NCBI RefSeq assembly: GCF_025699485.1
Contig: NZ_JANUXN010000006.1
Location: 62,001 to 126,000, forward strand
From: Thauera carbonicopians
GTDB lineage: Bacteria > Pseudomonadota > Gammaproteobacteria > Burkholderiales > Rhodocyclaceae
Direction: 5' to 3'
Length of the DNA: 64,000 nucleotides
Within the stretch, counting starts at the first letter, position 1; each line of letters begins with the position of its first letter. A program made the position numbers and the translations under genes. The notes under the pieces were generated by a model, which did not search any database, was not told where the DNA came from, and saw only the letters and a program-made list of their open reading frames with translations. This document shows positions 28,400 to 37,125 of this stretch, piece after piece.

Positions 28400-28888
28400 T
28401 CAGGGCTGCCAGGAGCCGATGTCGGCATCGAAGCCTTCGCCGCCGCTGCGGCCGTCCGCGCCCAGGCTCATGACGTCGACTTCGCCGTTGATGCCGGGGT
28501 TGAGGTACTGGTAGGGGTTGCCCCAGGGGTCGGCCGGCAGGCGTTCGACGTAGGGTTTCCAGTTGTCGGGCAACGGCGCGATGGTCGGCCGCAGGACCAG
28601 CGCGTTCAGCCCTTGTTCGGTGCTCGGGTAGCGGCGGTTGTCGAGCTTGTAGAGCTTCAGCGCCTGCATCAGCGAGGCGATGTCCTGGCGGGCGGCGACG
28701 ACGCGCGCTTCGTCCGGCCGGCTCATGACCCGCGGCACCACCAGCGCGGCGAGCACGCCGAGGATGACGATCACGATCATGACTTCGATCAGCGTAAAGC
28801 CGCGCAGCAAGTGCGGACGACGGAAACTCAGGGCCGAAGGACGATGTGGGGCCGAATCGACGACGAGATTTGGGGTGGCGGTGGACAT
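28400..28888 (-). CDS. gspG: type II secretion major pseudopilin G
   Basis: A 162-residue major pseudopilin with RG|FTLIEVMIVIVILGVLAALVVP after an unusually long 30-residue leader. It has the calcium-site and WGNPY signatures of GspG: YKLDNRRYPSTEQGLNALV, PADPWGNPYQYLNPG and GEVDVMSLGADGRSGGEG. It polymerises into the pseudopilus piston. It starts 2 bases after the gspF stop. No shorter in-frame ATG leaves a normal 6-10 residue leader. Confidence 0.95.
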   Translation of the reverse strand: MSTATPNLVVDSAPHRPSALSFRRPHLLRGFTLIEVMIVIVILGVLAALVVPRVMSRPDEARVVAARQDIASLMQALKLYKLDNRRYPSTEQGLNALVLRPTIAPLPDNWKPYVERLPADPWGNPYQYLNPGINGEVDVMSLGADGRSGGEGFDADIGSWQP

Positions 28889-28890
28889 GT

Positions 28891-30093
28891 TTACCTCATC
28901 AAGGTGTTAATTTCGATGATCGGCTGCATCACCGCGAGCACGATCAGCAGCACGACCGCGCCCATCAGCAGCAGCAGCGCGGGTTCGATCAGGCTGGTCA
29001 GCGTCGCGGTGCGGGCTTCGAGTTCCTGCTGCTGCAGGCGGGCGGCCTTGTCGAGCAGCGGCGCGATCTGGCCGGTGGCTTCGCCGTTGGCGATCATGTG
29101 CAGCAGCAGCGGCGGGAAGGCGCGGGTCGCGGCCAGCGCGCGCGACAGGCCGACGCCTTCGCGCACCCTGCCGGCGGCGCTGGCGATCGCCTGGCGCAGC
29201 GGGATGCGCTGCACCACGCGGCCGCCGGCTTCGAGCGCGGCCAGCAGCGGCACGCCGCTGCCGACGAGGATGGACAGGGTGCTGGCGAAGCGGGCGGCGT
29301 CGAGCGTGCGCAGGTGGCGGCCGATCAGCGGCAGGCGCAGCAGCAGGCGGTCGACGCGCAGGCGGAAGGCCGGCTTGCGCAGCGCGGCGGCGAAGGCCAG
29401 GCCGAGGCCGCCCACGGCGGCGGCGAGCAGCGCGCCGTAATGCTGGATGAAGGCGGACAGCGCGATCATGATCCGCGTCAGCGGCGGCAGGCTCTGGCGG
29501 CTCTGCTCGAACACGCCGACCACCTGCGGCACCACCCAGACCATCAGCGCGATGACGATCGCCAGCGCGACGATGGCGACCAGCACCGGGTAGATCAGCG
29601 CCTGCAGCGTCCTGCGCCGCAGCGCCTCGCTTTGTTCGAGATGGTCGGCCAGCTGCATCATCACCCGCGGCAACTCGCCGGAGCGCTCGCCGGCGGCGAC
29701 CGAGGCGCGGTACAGCGGCGGAAAGGCCTTGGGGAAGCGTTCGAGCGCGGCGCTGAGGCTGTGGCCGGCGACGATCTCGCTGCGCACGCCGGCCAGGATC
29801 CGCCGTGCCGCTTCCTGCTCGGCCTGCTCGATCAGCGCCGCCAGCGCATGTTCGGCGGTGAGACCGGATGCCAGCAGCGTGGCCCATTGGCGCGACAGCA
29901 GCGTCAGTTCGGCGGCCGGCAGGCGGGCGCCCCTGGCGCTGCTGCTCGTGCCGCTGCCGACCGGGTCGGCTTGCAGCGGCGCGAGGCCGCGTTCGCGCAG
30001 CGCGGCGCGCGCGGCGCGCGGGCTCTCGGCCTCGATCACGCCGCGCTGCTCGCGGCCTGAGCCGTCGAGGGCGCGGTACTGGAATGCGGCCAT
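28891..30093 (-). CDS. gspF: type II secretion inner-membrane protein F
   Basis: A 400-residue polytopic platform protein beginning MAAFQYRALDGSGREQRGVIEAESPRAAR. It has two homologous cytoplasmic T2SSF domains, about residues 65-190 (ELTLLSRQWATLLASGLTAEHALAAL) and 265-390 (ARFASTLSILVGSGVPLLAALEA). Membrane helices lie around 165-190, 215-240 and the C-terminus. It couples the GspE motor to pseudopilin assembly. It lies 13 bp after gspE. Confidence 0.95.
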   Translation of the reverse strand: MAAFQYRALDGSGREQRGVIEAESPRAARAALRERGLAPLQADPVGSGTSSSARGARLPAAELTLLSRQWATLLASGLTAEHALAALIEQAEQEAARRILAGVRSEIVAGHSLSAALERFPKAFPPLYRASVAAGERSGELPRVMMQLADHLEQSEALRRRTLQALIYPVLVAIVALAIVIALMVWVVPQVVGVFEQSRQSLPPLTRIMIALSAFIQHYGALLAAAVGGLGLAFAAALRKPAFRLRVDRLLLRLPLIGRHLRTLDAARFASTLSILVGSGVPLLAALEAGGRVVQRIPLRQAIASAAGRVREGVGLSRALAATRAFPPLLLHMIANGEATGQIAPLLDKAARLQQQELEARTATLTSLIEPALLLLMGAVVLLIVLAVMQPIIEINTLMR

Positions 30094-30106
30094 GCCTGAG
30101 GTCCTC

Positions 30107-31561
30107 TCAGTCGCGCATCACGCGCTGCAGTTCGTCGAGCGAGGTCGTGCCGGCGTGCACGTGGCGCATGCCGTCGTCCACCAGCGAGCGAGCGCCGGCA
30201 GCGCGGGCGGCGCGGCGCAGTTCGGCTTCCTGGCGGCCGTCGTGGATCAGCGCCTCGAGTTGACCGTCGACCCGCATCAGTTCGTAGATGCCGATGCGGC
30301 CGCGGTAGCCGCCGTTGCCGCAGTGGCTGCAGCCTTGTGCGCGCCAGTGTGTTGGTGTGCCACCGGCCTCGGTGGCGGCGAGCGTGTCCGGCGTCCTGCA
30401 CGCCGGGCACAGCTTGCGCACCAAGCGCTGGGCCAGCACGCCGCGCAGCGTGGAGGCGAGCAGGAAAGGCTCGACGCCCATGTCGATCAGGCGTGTCACT
30501 GCCGACGGGGCGTCGTTGGTGTGCAGCGTCGCCAGCACCAGGTGGCCGGTCAGGCTGGCCTGCACCGCGATGCGCGCGGTCTCCAGGTCGCGGATCTCGC
30601 CGATCATGATCACGTCCGGGTCCTGGCGCAGGATGGCGCGCAGCGCGCGGGCGAAATCGAGTTCGATGCGCGGGTTGACCTGGATCTGGCCGACGCCCGG
30701 CAGGTCGAATTCGACCGGATCCTCGACGGTGACGATGTTCAGGCGGCTGGCGTCGAGCGTGCGCAGCGCGGCGTACAGCGTGGTGCTCTTGCCCGAGCCG
30801 GTGGGGCCGGTGACCAGCAGGATGCCGTGCGGCTGGGCGAGCAGGTCCTGGAAGGCAGCTTCGGTGTCGCCATCCATGCCGAGGGCGTCGAGGCCGAGTT
30901 GGCCGGTCGACTTGTCCAGCAGGCGCAGCACCAGGCGTTCGCCGTGGGTGGTCGGCAGCGTCGATACCCGGACGTCGATCTGCCTGCCGGCCAGGCGCAG
31001 GCCGATGCGGCCGTCCTGCGGCAGGCGTTTTTCGGCGATGTCGAGATTGGCCATGATCTTGATGCGCGAGGCCATCGCCGCATGCAGGCCGCGGTGCGGG
31101 TGGGCGATGTCCTGCAGCACGCCGTCGCGGCGCAGCCGCACCACCGAAGCCTGCTCGTAGGGTTCGATGTGCACGTCCGAGGCGCGGTCGCGCACCGCCT
31201 GCGCCAGCAGCGCGTTGATCATGCGGATGATGGGGGCGTCATCCTGGCTGTCGAGCAGGTCTTCGACCGCCGGCATCTCGGTCATCAATTGCTCGAGATC
31301 GACTTCTTGGCCGACGTCGGCGACGACTTCGGCGGCGTTGCGTTCGCCGTTGCCGTAGGCCTCGGCAAGCTGGGCGTCGAACTGGGCGCGGGCGAGGGTG
31401 TGGAACTTCAGCGGCAGCGCCAGCACGCGCCGCGCTTCGGCCAGTGCGCCGAGGCCGGCATCCTCGCGCAGCGCGACTTCGGCATGGTCGGCATGCAGGG
31501 CGCGGACCAGGATGCCGTGGCTGCGGGCGAAGCCGTAAGGCAGCGGGGCGGCGCTGCTCAT
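30107..31561 (-). CDS. gspE: type II secretion ATPase E
   Basis: A 484-residue secretion ATPase. It has an N1E-like domain, Walker [10 protein letters not shown] (residues 252-260), an Asp box ([21 protein letters not shown]), Walker [21 protein letters not shown] and a His box ([12 protein letters not shown]). The tetra-cysteine zinc motif CPAC..CSHC follows near residues 398-430. It powers pseudopilus extension from the cytoplasmic face. It overlaps gspD by 4 nt. Confidence 0.96.
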   Translation of the reverse strand: MSSAAPLPYGFARSHGILVRALHADHAEVALREDAGLGALAEARRVLALPLKFHTLARAQFDAQLAEAYGNGERNAAEVVADVGQEVDLEQLMTEMPAVEDLLDSQDDAPIIRMINALLAQAVRDRASDVHIEPYEQASVVRLRRDGVLQDIAHPHRGLHAAMASRIKIMANLDIAEKRLPQDGRIGLRLAGRQIDVRVSTLPTTHGERLVLRLLDKSTGQLGLDALGMDGDTEAAFQDLLAQPHGILLVTGPTGSGKSTTLYAALRTLDASRLNIVTVEDPVEFDLPGVGQIQVNPRIELDFARALRAILRQDPDVIMIGEIRDLETARIAVQASLTGHLVLATLHTNDAPSAVTRLIDMGVEPFLLASTLRGVLAQRLVRKLCPACRTPDTLAATEAGGTPTHWRAQGCSHCGNGGYRGRIGIYELMRVDGQLEALIHDGRQEAELRRAARAAGARSLVDDGMRHVHAGTTSLDELQRVMRD

Positions 31562-33828
31562 CGTCGCTCGTCCGCGCTGACGCTGCCGGTCGGCGCGGGG
31601 CGGATCAGCAGTTCGGCCACCGGAGTGATCCGTGCCTCGACGATCGGCGGCAGTTCGGGCGGCGCCGGCTCGCCGCGCATCAGATCGTCGGCCGAAGCGC
31701 TCGCGCGCTGCTGGCCGATCACGTAGTCGTAGCGCGACTGGCTCAGCGCGGCATAACTGTCGCGGTCGCGCAGGATCACCGGGCGCAGGAACACCACCAG
31801 GTTCGTCTTGCTGCGCTTGCGCGTGTTGTAGCGGAACAGGCTGCCGGCGACGGGCAGGTCGCCGAGCACCGGCACCTTTTCCTCGCCGCCGGAATAGCTG
31901 TCCTCGACCAGGCCGCCGAGGGCGATGATCGAACCGTCATCGACCAGTACCATCGATTCGATCGAGCGCTTGGTGGTGACCGGGCCGTTGGCGGCTTCGG
32001 CGCTGCCGAGCAGGGCCGAGGCTTCCTGGTAGATCTGCAGCCGGATCGAGCCGCCTTCGGAGATTTGCGGCCGCACCTGCAAGGTGAGGCCGACGTCGCG
32101 GCGCTCGATGGTCTGGAAGGGGTTGGCCGGCGTCGTGCCGCCGCCGGTGTTGGTGTATTGGCCGGTGACGAAGGGCAGGTTGCGGCCGACGACGATCTTG
32201 GCTTCCTCGTTGTCCAGCGTGACGATGTTCGGCGTGGACAGGATGTTAGCGCTGACCTCGTTCTCGAGGAAGCGTGCCAGCACGCCGAGGCTGAACACTT
32301 CGCCGATGCCGGGGATGTTGACCCGGCCGCCGCCGATGGCGATGTTGAGGCCGTTGCCGGGCAGGCTGGGTGTGCCGCCACTGGCGCTGCTGCCGATCAG
32401 CTGCAGCAGGTTGTTGCCGCCGCTGCCGAAGGCGGTGCCGCCGATGATGCCGACGGCGTTGCTGCCACTGCCGGACGAGCCGGCGCCGATCCATTGCAGG
32501 CCGAATTCGGCGGCGCGTTCGGTCGAGATCTCGGCGATCAGGGCTTCGATATAGACCTGGGCGCGGCGGCGGTCGAGCTGGTCGATGACCTGGCGCAGGT
32601 TGCGGTAGATCGCGTCCGGTGCATTGATGATCAGCGCGTTGTTGATCGGATCGGCCTGCACCGCGCCGGAACTTTCGCCCTGGAGCGGGGTGCTGCGCTG
32701 GCCGGCGGCCGTGACCATGCTTGCGCCGGTGGTGAGGCCGCCATCCGCTTCGGTGGATGTGCTGCGCGTCAGTGGCGTGGTGCCGCTTGCGCCGTCCGTG
32801 CCGCTGCGCGCCTCGCCGGCGAGCGCGGCGTTCAGGGTCGCGGCGACCTGGCGGGCGTCGGCATTGCGCAGATAGACGACGTGGATGTTGGCGCCGGCAC
32901 CGGGGCGGTCGAGCGAGGCGATCAACTGGCGGATCGAACTGAGGCGGCTGGGGTTGTCCACCCGCACCAGCAGCGCGTTGCTGCGCGGCTCGGCCATGAT
33001 GCGCGGTGCGTCGGGCCCGCCTTGCTGGCCGCCGCCAGCCTGTTCGCCCAGCAGCCGGGTCAGGATGGGGGCGAGATCGATCGCCACGGCATGCTGCAGC
33101 TCGAACACCGCGACGTCGCTCTGGCTGATGTCGATGGAGGAGATCACCGCGGCGATCTGCTCGATGTTCGATGCGTAGTCGGTGACGACCAGGGTGTTGT
33201 TCGAGGCAAAGGCGGTGACGGTGTTGTTGGGCGACACCAGCGGCCGCACGACACCGACCATTTGCGCGGCGGATTCGAACTTGAGCGGGAAGACCTGGGT
33301 CACCAGGCGGTCGCCGCGGGCGCCCTGGCTGCCGCGGCGGGCGGCGGACACCGGCGCGGCGTGCTGCTTGGCATCGGCTTCGGGCACGATCTTGATCACG
33401 CCTTCGCCTTCCACTGCGGTGAAGCCCTGCAGGCGCAGCGCCGACAGCAGGATCGGATAGCTGAGTTCGCGCGCGATCGGGGTGTTGGTGACGATGTTGA
33501 GCTTGCCCTTGACGCGCGGATCGATCAGGAAATTGCGTCCCGTCAGGCGCCCGACCGCATGGATGACGTCGTCGATGTCGGCGTTCTGGAAATTGAGCGA
33601 GACCGGTTCGCCTCCGGCCTGCGGCAAGGCCGAGGCGGCATACAGCGACAGTACGCACAGACAGCATGCCCGGAGCCAGCGCCCAATCGTCGAGCCAAAG
33701 ATACGTGGTCGTAGGATGGGAAGAGCGAAGCGAATCCCATCGATCGGCGTTGAGAGGGGCTTCGGAGGACAGGAAAGCATTGTTGTTGGGGGAGAAGTTT
33801 TCAAGGCTTGTAGGTCTTCGGAAGTCAT
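31558..33828 (-). CDS. gspD: type II secretion secretin D
   Basis: A 756-residue outer-membrane secretin. The signal h-region is near residues 51-67. The N0 domain ([30 protein letters not shown]) and N1-N3 domains follow, with a Gly/Ser/Thr-rich insert around [16 protein letters not shown]. The secretin core has [22 protein letters not shown], and the C-terminal gate region includes [17 protein letters not shown]. The start at 33828 overlaps the gspC stop (ATGA). No later ATG, GTG or TTG precedes the signal sequence except the ATG at 33780, so in either case a dispersed-repeat-like element (33711-33741) is translated as residues about 30-40. Confidence 0.93.
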   Translation of the reverse strand: MTSEDLQALKTSPPTTMLSCPPKPLSTPIDGIRFALPILRPRIFGSTIGRWLRACCLCVLSLYAASALPQAGGEPVSLNFQNADIDDVIHAVGRLTGRNFLIDPRVKGKLNIVTNTPIARELSYPILLSALRLQGFTAVEGEGVIKIVPEADAKQHAAPVSAARRGSQGARGDRLVTQVFPLKFESAAQMVGVVRPLVSPNNTVTAFASNNTLVVTDYASNIEQIAAVISSIDISQSDVAVFELQHAVAIDLAPILTRLLGEQAGGGQQGGPDAPRIMAEPRSNALLVRVDNPSRLSSIRQLIASLDRPGAGANIHVVYLRNADARQVAATLNAALAGEARSGTDGASGTTPLTRSTSTEADGGLTTGASMVTAAGQRSTPLQGESSGAVQADPINNALIINAPDAIYRNLRQVIDQLDRRRAQVYIEALIAEISTERAAEFGLQWIGAGSSGSGSNAVGIIGGTAFGSGGNNLLQLIGSSASGGTPSLPGNGLNIAIGGGRVNIPGIGEVFSLGVLARFLENEVSANILSTPNIVTLDNEEAKIVVGRNLPFVTGQYTNTGGGTTPANPFQTIERRDVGLTLQVRPQISEGGSIRLQIYQEASALLGSAEAANGPVTTKRSIESMVLVDDGSIIALGGLVEDSYSGGEEKVPVLGDLPVAGSLFRYNTRKRSKTNLVVFLRPVILRDRDSYAALSQSRYDYVIGQQRASASADDLMRGEPAPPELPPIVEARITPVAELLIRPAPTGSVSADERR
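33711..33741. repeat. REP-like palindromic repeat within the 5' end of gspD
   Basis: The plus strand reads GTAGGATGGGAAGAGCGAAG then CGAATCCCATC, with terminal arms GATGGGA/TCCCATC. Elements of the form GTAGGATGGG..AGCG..CGAA..CCCATC are, from memory, highly repeated in many proteobacterial genomes, normally between genes. Only this copy is in the window. Here it is read through in frame by gspD. Confidence 0.55.
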
Positions 33829-34322
33829 CGACCGGATGGGGGCTCATCGGCAGCATCTGTGCCACGCGCTTCGGCAAGGGCCAGCTCGACAGCCCGGCCA
33901 TCGCGTTCGAGCACGACGCGATCCGGGCGGATGCCGATCAGCGCCCAGCCATCCGCCATGTTTTCGCCGGCAAGTACCGTGCGGCGCTGGCCGTCGGCCA
34001 TTTGAAACAGGGCGAAGCCGCGCTCGCTGCCGAAGCCGGTCGCCAGGCCGACCAGCGTGAATGGCGGTGCGGCGGCCTGTGTTGCAGCGGCCACGGATGC
34101 GGATGGCGCGCCGTCGGCATGGCGCATGATCTTCGCCGCCACCGAGCGTGGGTCGGCGTCGTGATGGGGCAGGGCGATGAGCGGCGGTGTGCCCTGCCAG
34201 GCCCAGAATGCGCCGGCCGCGAGCCAGGCGACCAGACTCAGCGCCAGCAGCCAGGCCAGCGCGGGCAGCCAGGCCGATTCCACCACTGCAGTCCATCCGC
34301 GGTGGTTGCCAAGCCACTGCAT
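33825..34322 (-). CDS. gspC: type II secretion system protein C (short form)
   Basis: A 165-residue GspC-like protein, the first gene of the operon. It has a single N-terminal membrane helix (WLPALAWLLALSLVAWLAAGAFWAW) and a homology region in the periplasm (APPFTLVGLATGFGSERGFALFQMADGQRRTVLAGENMADGWALIGIRPDRVVLERDG). The C-terminal PDZ or coiled-coil domain of classical GspC is missing. It connects the inner-membrane platform to GspD. Start at the ATG at 34322; it is divergent from the helicase gene. Confidence 0.85.
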   Translation of the reverse strand: MQWLGNHRGWTAVVESAWLPALAWLLALSLVAWLAAGAFWAWQGTPPLIALPHHDADPRSVAAKIMRHADGAPSASVAAATQAAAPPFTLVGLATGFGSERGFALFQMADGQRRTVLAGENMADGWALIGIRPDRVVLERDGRAVELALAEARGTDAADEPPSGR

Positions 34323-34358
34323 GCCGTCTCCCGAGTCATTGTTGCAAGCACGTTTCTG

Positions 34359-34409
34359 TCACATTTCCAGACGGCTGGATCGTACAGAGCGGATATGAAG
34401 GAAATGTGA
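34359..34409. promoter_or_regulatory. 10-bp inverted repeat in the gspC-dinG divergent region
   Basis: TCACATTTCC (34359-34368) and GGAAATGTGA (34400-34409) are perfect inverted copies separated by 31 bp, so equivalent positions are about four helical turns apart. They lie in the 202-bp region between the divergent gsp operon and the helicase gene. A short hairpin GATGCC/GGCATC (34411-34427) follows immediately. Probable regulator site; identity unknown. Confidence 0.45.
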
Positions 34410-34524
34410 TGATGCCCAGGAGGCATCGGCGCAGGCGTTATGTTGCTGTCTGGATGTACAGCATGTTGTGCGCGACCGGACGCCAGGCCTGTCATACAAT
34501 TCCCTCTTTTTCCTCGCGACACTC

Positions 34525-36486
34525 ATGACCGACATCGCCGCGGTGTTTGCCGAATCGGGGCCGCTCGCGGCTGCGATTCCCGGTTTCCGCGCCCGCCCGC
34601 AACAGATCGAGATGGCGCAGCAGATCGCCGAGGCGATCCGTGCCCATCGTGTGCTGGTGGCGGAAGCCGGCACCGGCACCGGCAAGACTTTCGCCTATCT
34701 CGCGCCGGCGCTGCTGGCGGGCGGCAAGGTCATCGTCTCCACCGGCACCAAGACGCTGCAGGACCAGTTGTTCAACCGTGACCTGCCGACCGTGCGGGCG
34801 GCGCTGAAGGTGCCGGTGTCGATCGCGCTGCTGAAGGGCAGGGCGAACTACGTCTGCCACTACCATCTGGACCGCAATGCCCGCGACGGCCGCTTCCTGA
34901 CCCCGCAGGACGCCGCCGACCTGCGCGCCATCGCGCGTTTCGCCCAGATCACGCAGAGCGGCGACAAGGCCGAATGTACCGACGTGCGCGAGGATTCGAT
35001 GGCCTGGCTGGCGGCGACTTCGACCCGCGACAACTGCCTGGGCCAGGACTGTCCGAACAAGGAAGAGTGCTTCGTCATGCAGGCGCGGCGCAATGCGATG
35101 GAAGCGGACGTCGTCGTCGTCAACCATCACCTGTTCTTCGCCGACGTGATGCTGCGCGACGAAGGCATGGGCGAGCTGCTGCCGGCCTGCAATGCGGTGA
35201 TCTTCGACGAGGCCCACCAGTTGCCCGAAACCGCCAGCCTGTTCTTCGGCGAGAGCGTATCGACCGCCCAGGTGCTGGAGCTGGCGCGCGACACCCGCTC
35301 CGAGACGGTGGCCGCGGCGCGCGACTGCGTGGCGATGATCGACCAGACCCGCAACCTGGAAAAGGCTGCGCGCGACCTGCGGCTGGTGTTCGGCAACGAC
35401 AGCGCGCGTCTGTCCGCGATCCAGGCCGCAGAGCGCGAGGGCTTCGACGCCCAGGTCGAGGCGCTGGAGAAGGCCCTCGGCGAATTCCATGCCGTGCTCG
35501 AGACCCAGGCCGAACGTTCCGAAGGCCTGGCCAACTGCCTGCGCCGCAGCGAGGAAATGATGGAGCGCCTCGCCCGCTGGCGGAACCCGGAAGACAAGGA
35601 GCTGATCCGCTGGGTCGAGGTCTTCAGCCAGTCGCTGGCGCTCAACGGCACGCCGCTGCACGTGTCGGACGTGTTCAAGCGCCAGCTCGAAGGCCATCCG
35701 CGCGCGTGGATCTTCACCTCGGCCACTCTGGCGGTCGGCAAGGCGGATTTCGGCCACTACTGCCGCGAACTCGGCCTGGCCTGGATGGACCCGCCGCCGA
35801 TGACGTCGGTGTGGGGCAGCCCCTTCGACTACGGCGAGCAGGCGCTGCTGTACGCGCCGGCCGGCATGCCCGATCCGAATTCGCCCGACTATACCGAGCG
35901 CGTCGCCCGTGTCGCCCTGCCGCTGATCCGTGCCGCGCAAGGGCGAGCCTTCGTGCTGTGCACCTCGTTGCGTGCGATGCGCCGCATCCACGAACTGATC
36001 GTCGACGGCCTGCAGCAGAGCGGCGACGACCTGCCGGTGCTGCTGCAGGGCGAAGGTTCGCGCACCGAGCTGCTGGAGCGCTTCCGCCGCCTCGGCAATG
36101 CGGTGCTGGTCGCCAGCCAGAGCTTCTGGGAAGGCGTCGACGTGCCGGGCGACGCGCTGTCGCTGGTGGTCATCGACAAGCTGCCCTTCGCCTCGCCGGA
36201 CGATCCGGTGCTGGCCGCGCGCGTCGAGCACATGCAGAAGCAGGGCCTCAGCCCTTTCATCCACCACCAGTTGCCGCGCACCGTCATCAACATGAAGCAG
36301 GGCGCCGGCCGCCTGATCCGCAGTGAGCGCGACCGCGGCGTGCTGTGCGTGTGCGATCCGCGCATGATCGACAAGTCCTACGGCAAGGTCGTCTGGCGCA
36401 GCCTGCCGCCGATGCGCCGCACCCGCGTCGAGGACGAGGCGGTGGCTTTCCTGCACACGCTGCCGCCGCCGAAAGCGGGGGATTGA
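34525..36486 (+). CDS. DinG/YoaA-family ATP-dependent DNA helicase
   Basis: A 653-residue superfamily 2 helicase of the XPD-like DinG/YoaA group. Walker A is EAGTGTGKT (residues 47-55) with the Q-like PQQIEMAQQIAEAI before it. Motif Ia is STGTKTLQDQLF. Cysteines in YVCHYH, DNCLGQDCPNKEECF provide the four ligands for a [4Fe-4S] cluster. The DEAH box is FDEAHQLPE, and C-terminal motifs include VASQSFWEGVDVPGD and QGAGRLIRSERDRG. It probably unwinds DNA 5' to 3' in repair. TACAAT at 34495-34500 is a possible -10. I start at the ATG at 34525; in-frame upstream codons are unconserved. Confidence 0.9.
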   Translation: MTDIAAVFAESGPLAAAIPGFRARPQQIEMAQQIAEAIRAHRVLVAEAGTGTGKTFAYLAPALLAGGKVIVSTGTKTLQDQLFNRDLPTVRAALKVPVSIALLKGRANYVCHYHLDRNARDGRFLTPQDAADLRAIARFAQITQSGDKAECTDVREDSMAWLAATSTRDNCLGQDCPNKEECFVMQARRNAMEADVVVVNHHLFFADVMLRDEGMGELLPACNAVIFDEAHQLPETASLFFGESVSTAQVLELARDTRSETVAAARDCVAMIDQTRNLEKAARDLRLVFGNDSARLSAIQAAEREGFDAQVEALEKALGEFHAVLETQAERSEGLANCLRRSEEMMERLARWRNPEDKELIRWVEVFSQSLALNGTPLHVSDVFKRQLEGHPRAWIFTSATLAVGKADFGHYCRELGLAWMDPPPMTSVWGSPFDYGEQALLYAPAGMPDPNSPDYTERVARVALPLIRAAQGRAFVLCTSLRAMRRIHELIVDGLQQSGDDLPVLLQGEGSRTELLERFRRLGNAVLVASQSFWEGVDVPGDALSLVVIDKLPFASPDDPVLAARVEHMQKQGLSPFIHHQLPRTVINMKQGAGRLIRSERDRGVLCVCDPRMIDKSYGKVVWRSLPPMRRTRVEDEAVAFLHTLPPPKAGD

Positions 36487-36608
36487 GCCCGCCGCCGTTG
36501 CCGGCTTCGCCTTTCCGATTTGCCACGCGGCAAATGGTCGGGCAGGGCAAGGGGAGGGCCTTTGTTTGGTATCCTTCCCCTTTGCCAAACCCGTCAGGCG
36601 GGCTTTTT
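36487..36608 (+). promoter_or_regulatory. structured leader upstream of mobB with competing stems and U tract
   Basis: Directly after the helicase stop, GCCCGCC (36487-36493) can pair with GGCGGGC (36597-36603), which is followed by TTTTT. Enclosed are a perfect hairpin ATTTGCC/GGCAAAT (36518-36535) and a 12-bp stem (36546-36557 with 36573-36586). TTTGCC and GGCAA each occur twice, so alternative pairings are possible. A local CCCG/CGGG hairpin (36590-36602) before the U tract is the simple-terminator reading. No Shine-Dalgarno is seen before mobB. It may be the helicase terminator, an attenuator or a riboswitch-like element. Confidence 0.45.
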
Positions 36609-36615
36609 GTCCTCG

Positions 36616-37125
36616 ATGAAAGTATTCGGCTTTGCCGGCTGGTCCGGCTCGGGAAAGACTACGCTGGTCGAACGCTTGATCCCGGAGTTCACCGCGCGCG
36701 GCTTGCGCGTGTCGGTGATCAAGCATGCCCATCACGGCTTCGATCTCGACAAGCCCGGCAAGGATTCGTGGCGCCACCGCGAAGCCGGCGCGACCCAGGT
36801 GCTGATGCTGTCCAACGACCGCTGGGTGTTGATGCACGAGCTGCGCGGCGCGCCGGAACCGACGCTGGACGAGCAGCTCCGCCTGCTGGCGCCCTGCGAT
36901 CTGGTGCTGATCGAGGGCTACAAGGCCGCAGCGGTGCCCAAGCTGGAAATCCATCGCCCGGCGCACGGCAAGCCGCCGCTGTGGCCGGAGAACCCGCACG
37001 TGGTGGCGGTGGCCAGCGACGTGCCGGCCGCGGAAATCGGCATCGACTGCCCGCTGCCGCTGCTTCCGCTCAATGAGCCGGCCGTCATTGCCGGTTTCAT
37101 CCTTGATCATCTGGATTTGCAATGA
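36616..37125 (+). CDS. mobB: molybdopterin-guanine dinucleotide biosynthesis adaptor MobB
   Basis: A 169-residue P-loop GTP-binding protein. It opens MKVFGFAGWSGSGKTTLVERLIPEF with Walker A at residues 8-16. VIKHAHHGFDLDKPGKDSWRHREAGA and CDLVLIEGYK are the MobB signatures. It assists MobA in attaching GMP to molybdopterin. mobA is not in the window. It overlaps moeA by 4 nt (ATGA) and heads a four-gene molybdenum cofactor operon. Codons upstream in the same frame belong to the structured leader and are not conserved. Confidence 0.93.
   Translation: MKVFGFAGWSGSGKTTLVERLIPEFTARGLRVSVIKHAHHGFDLDKPGKDSWRHREAGATQVLMLSNDRWVLMHELRGAPEPTLDEQLRLLAPCDLVLIEGYKAAAVPKLEIHRPAHGKPPLWPENPHVVAVASDVPAAEIGIDCPLPLLPLNEPAVIAGFILDHLDLQ

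Noticed and set aside
31444-33714. 756-codon plus-strand frame opposite gspD
   Set aside because: Shadow of the secretin gene, which shows all secretin domains.
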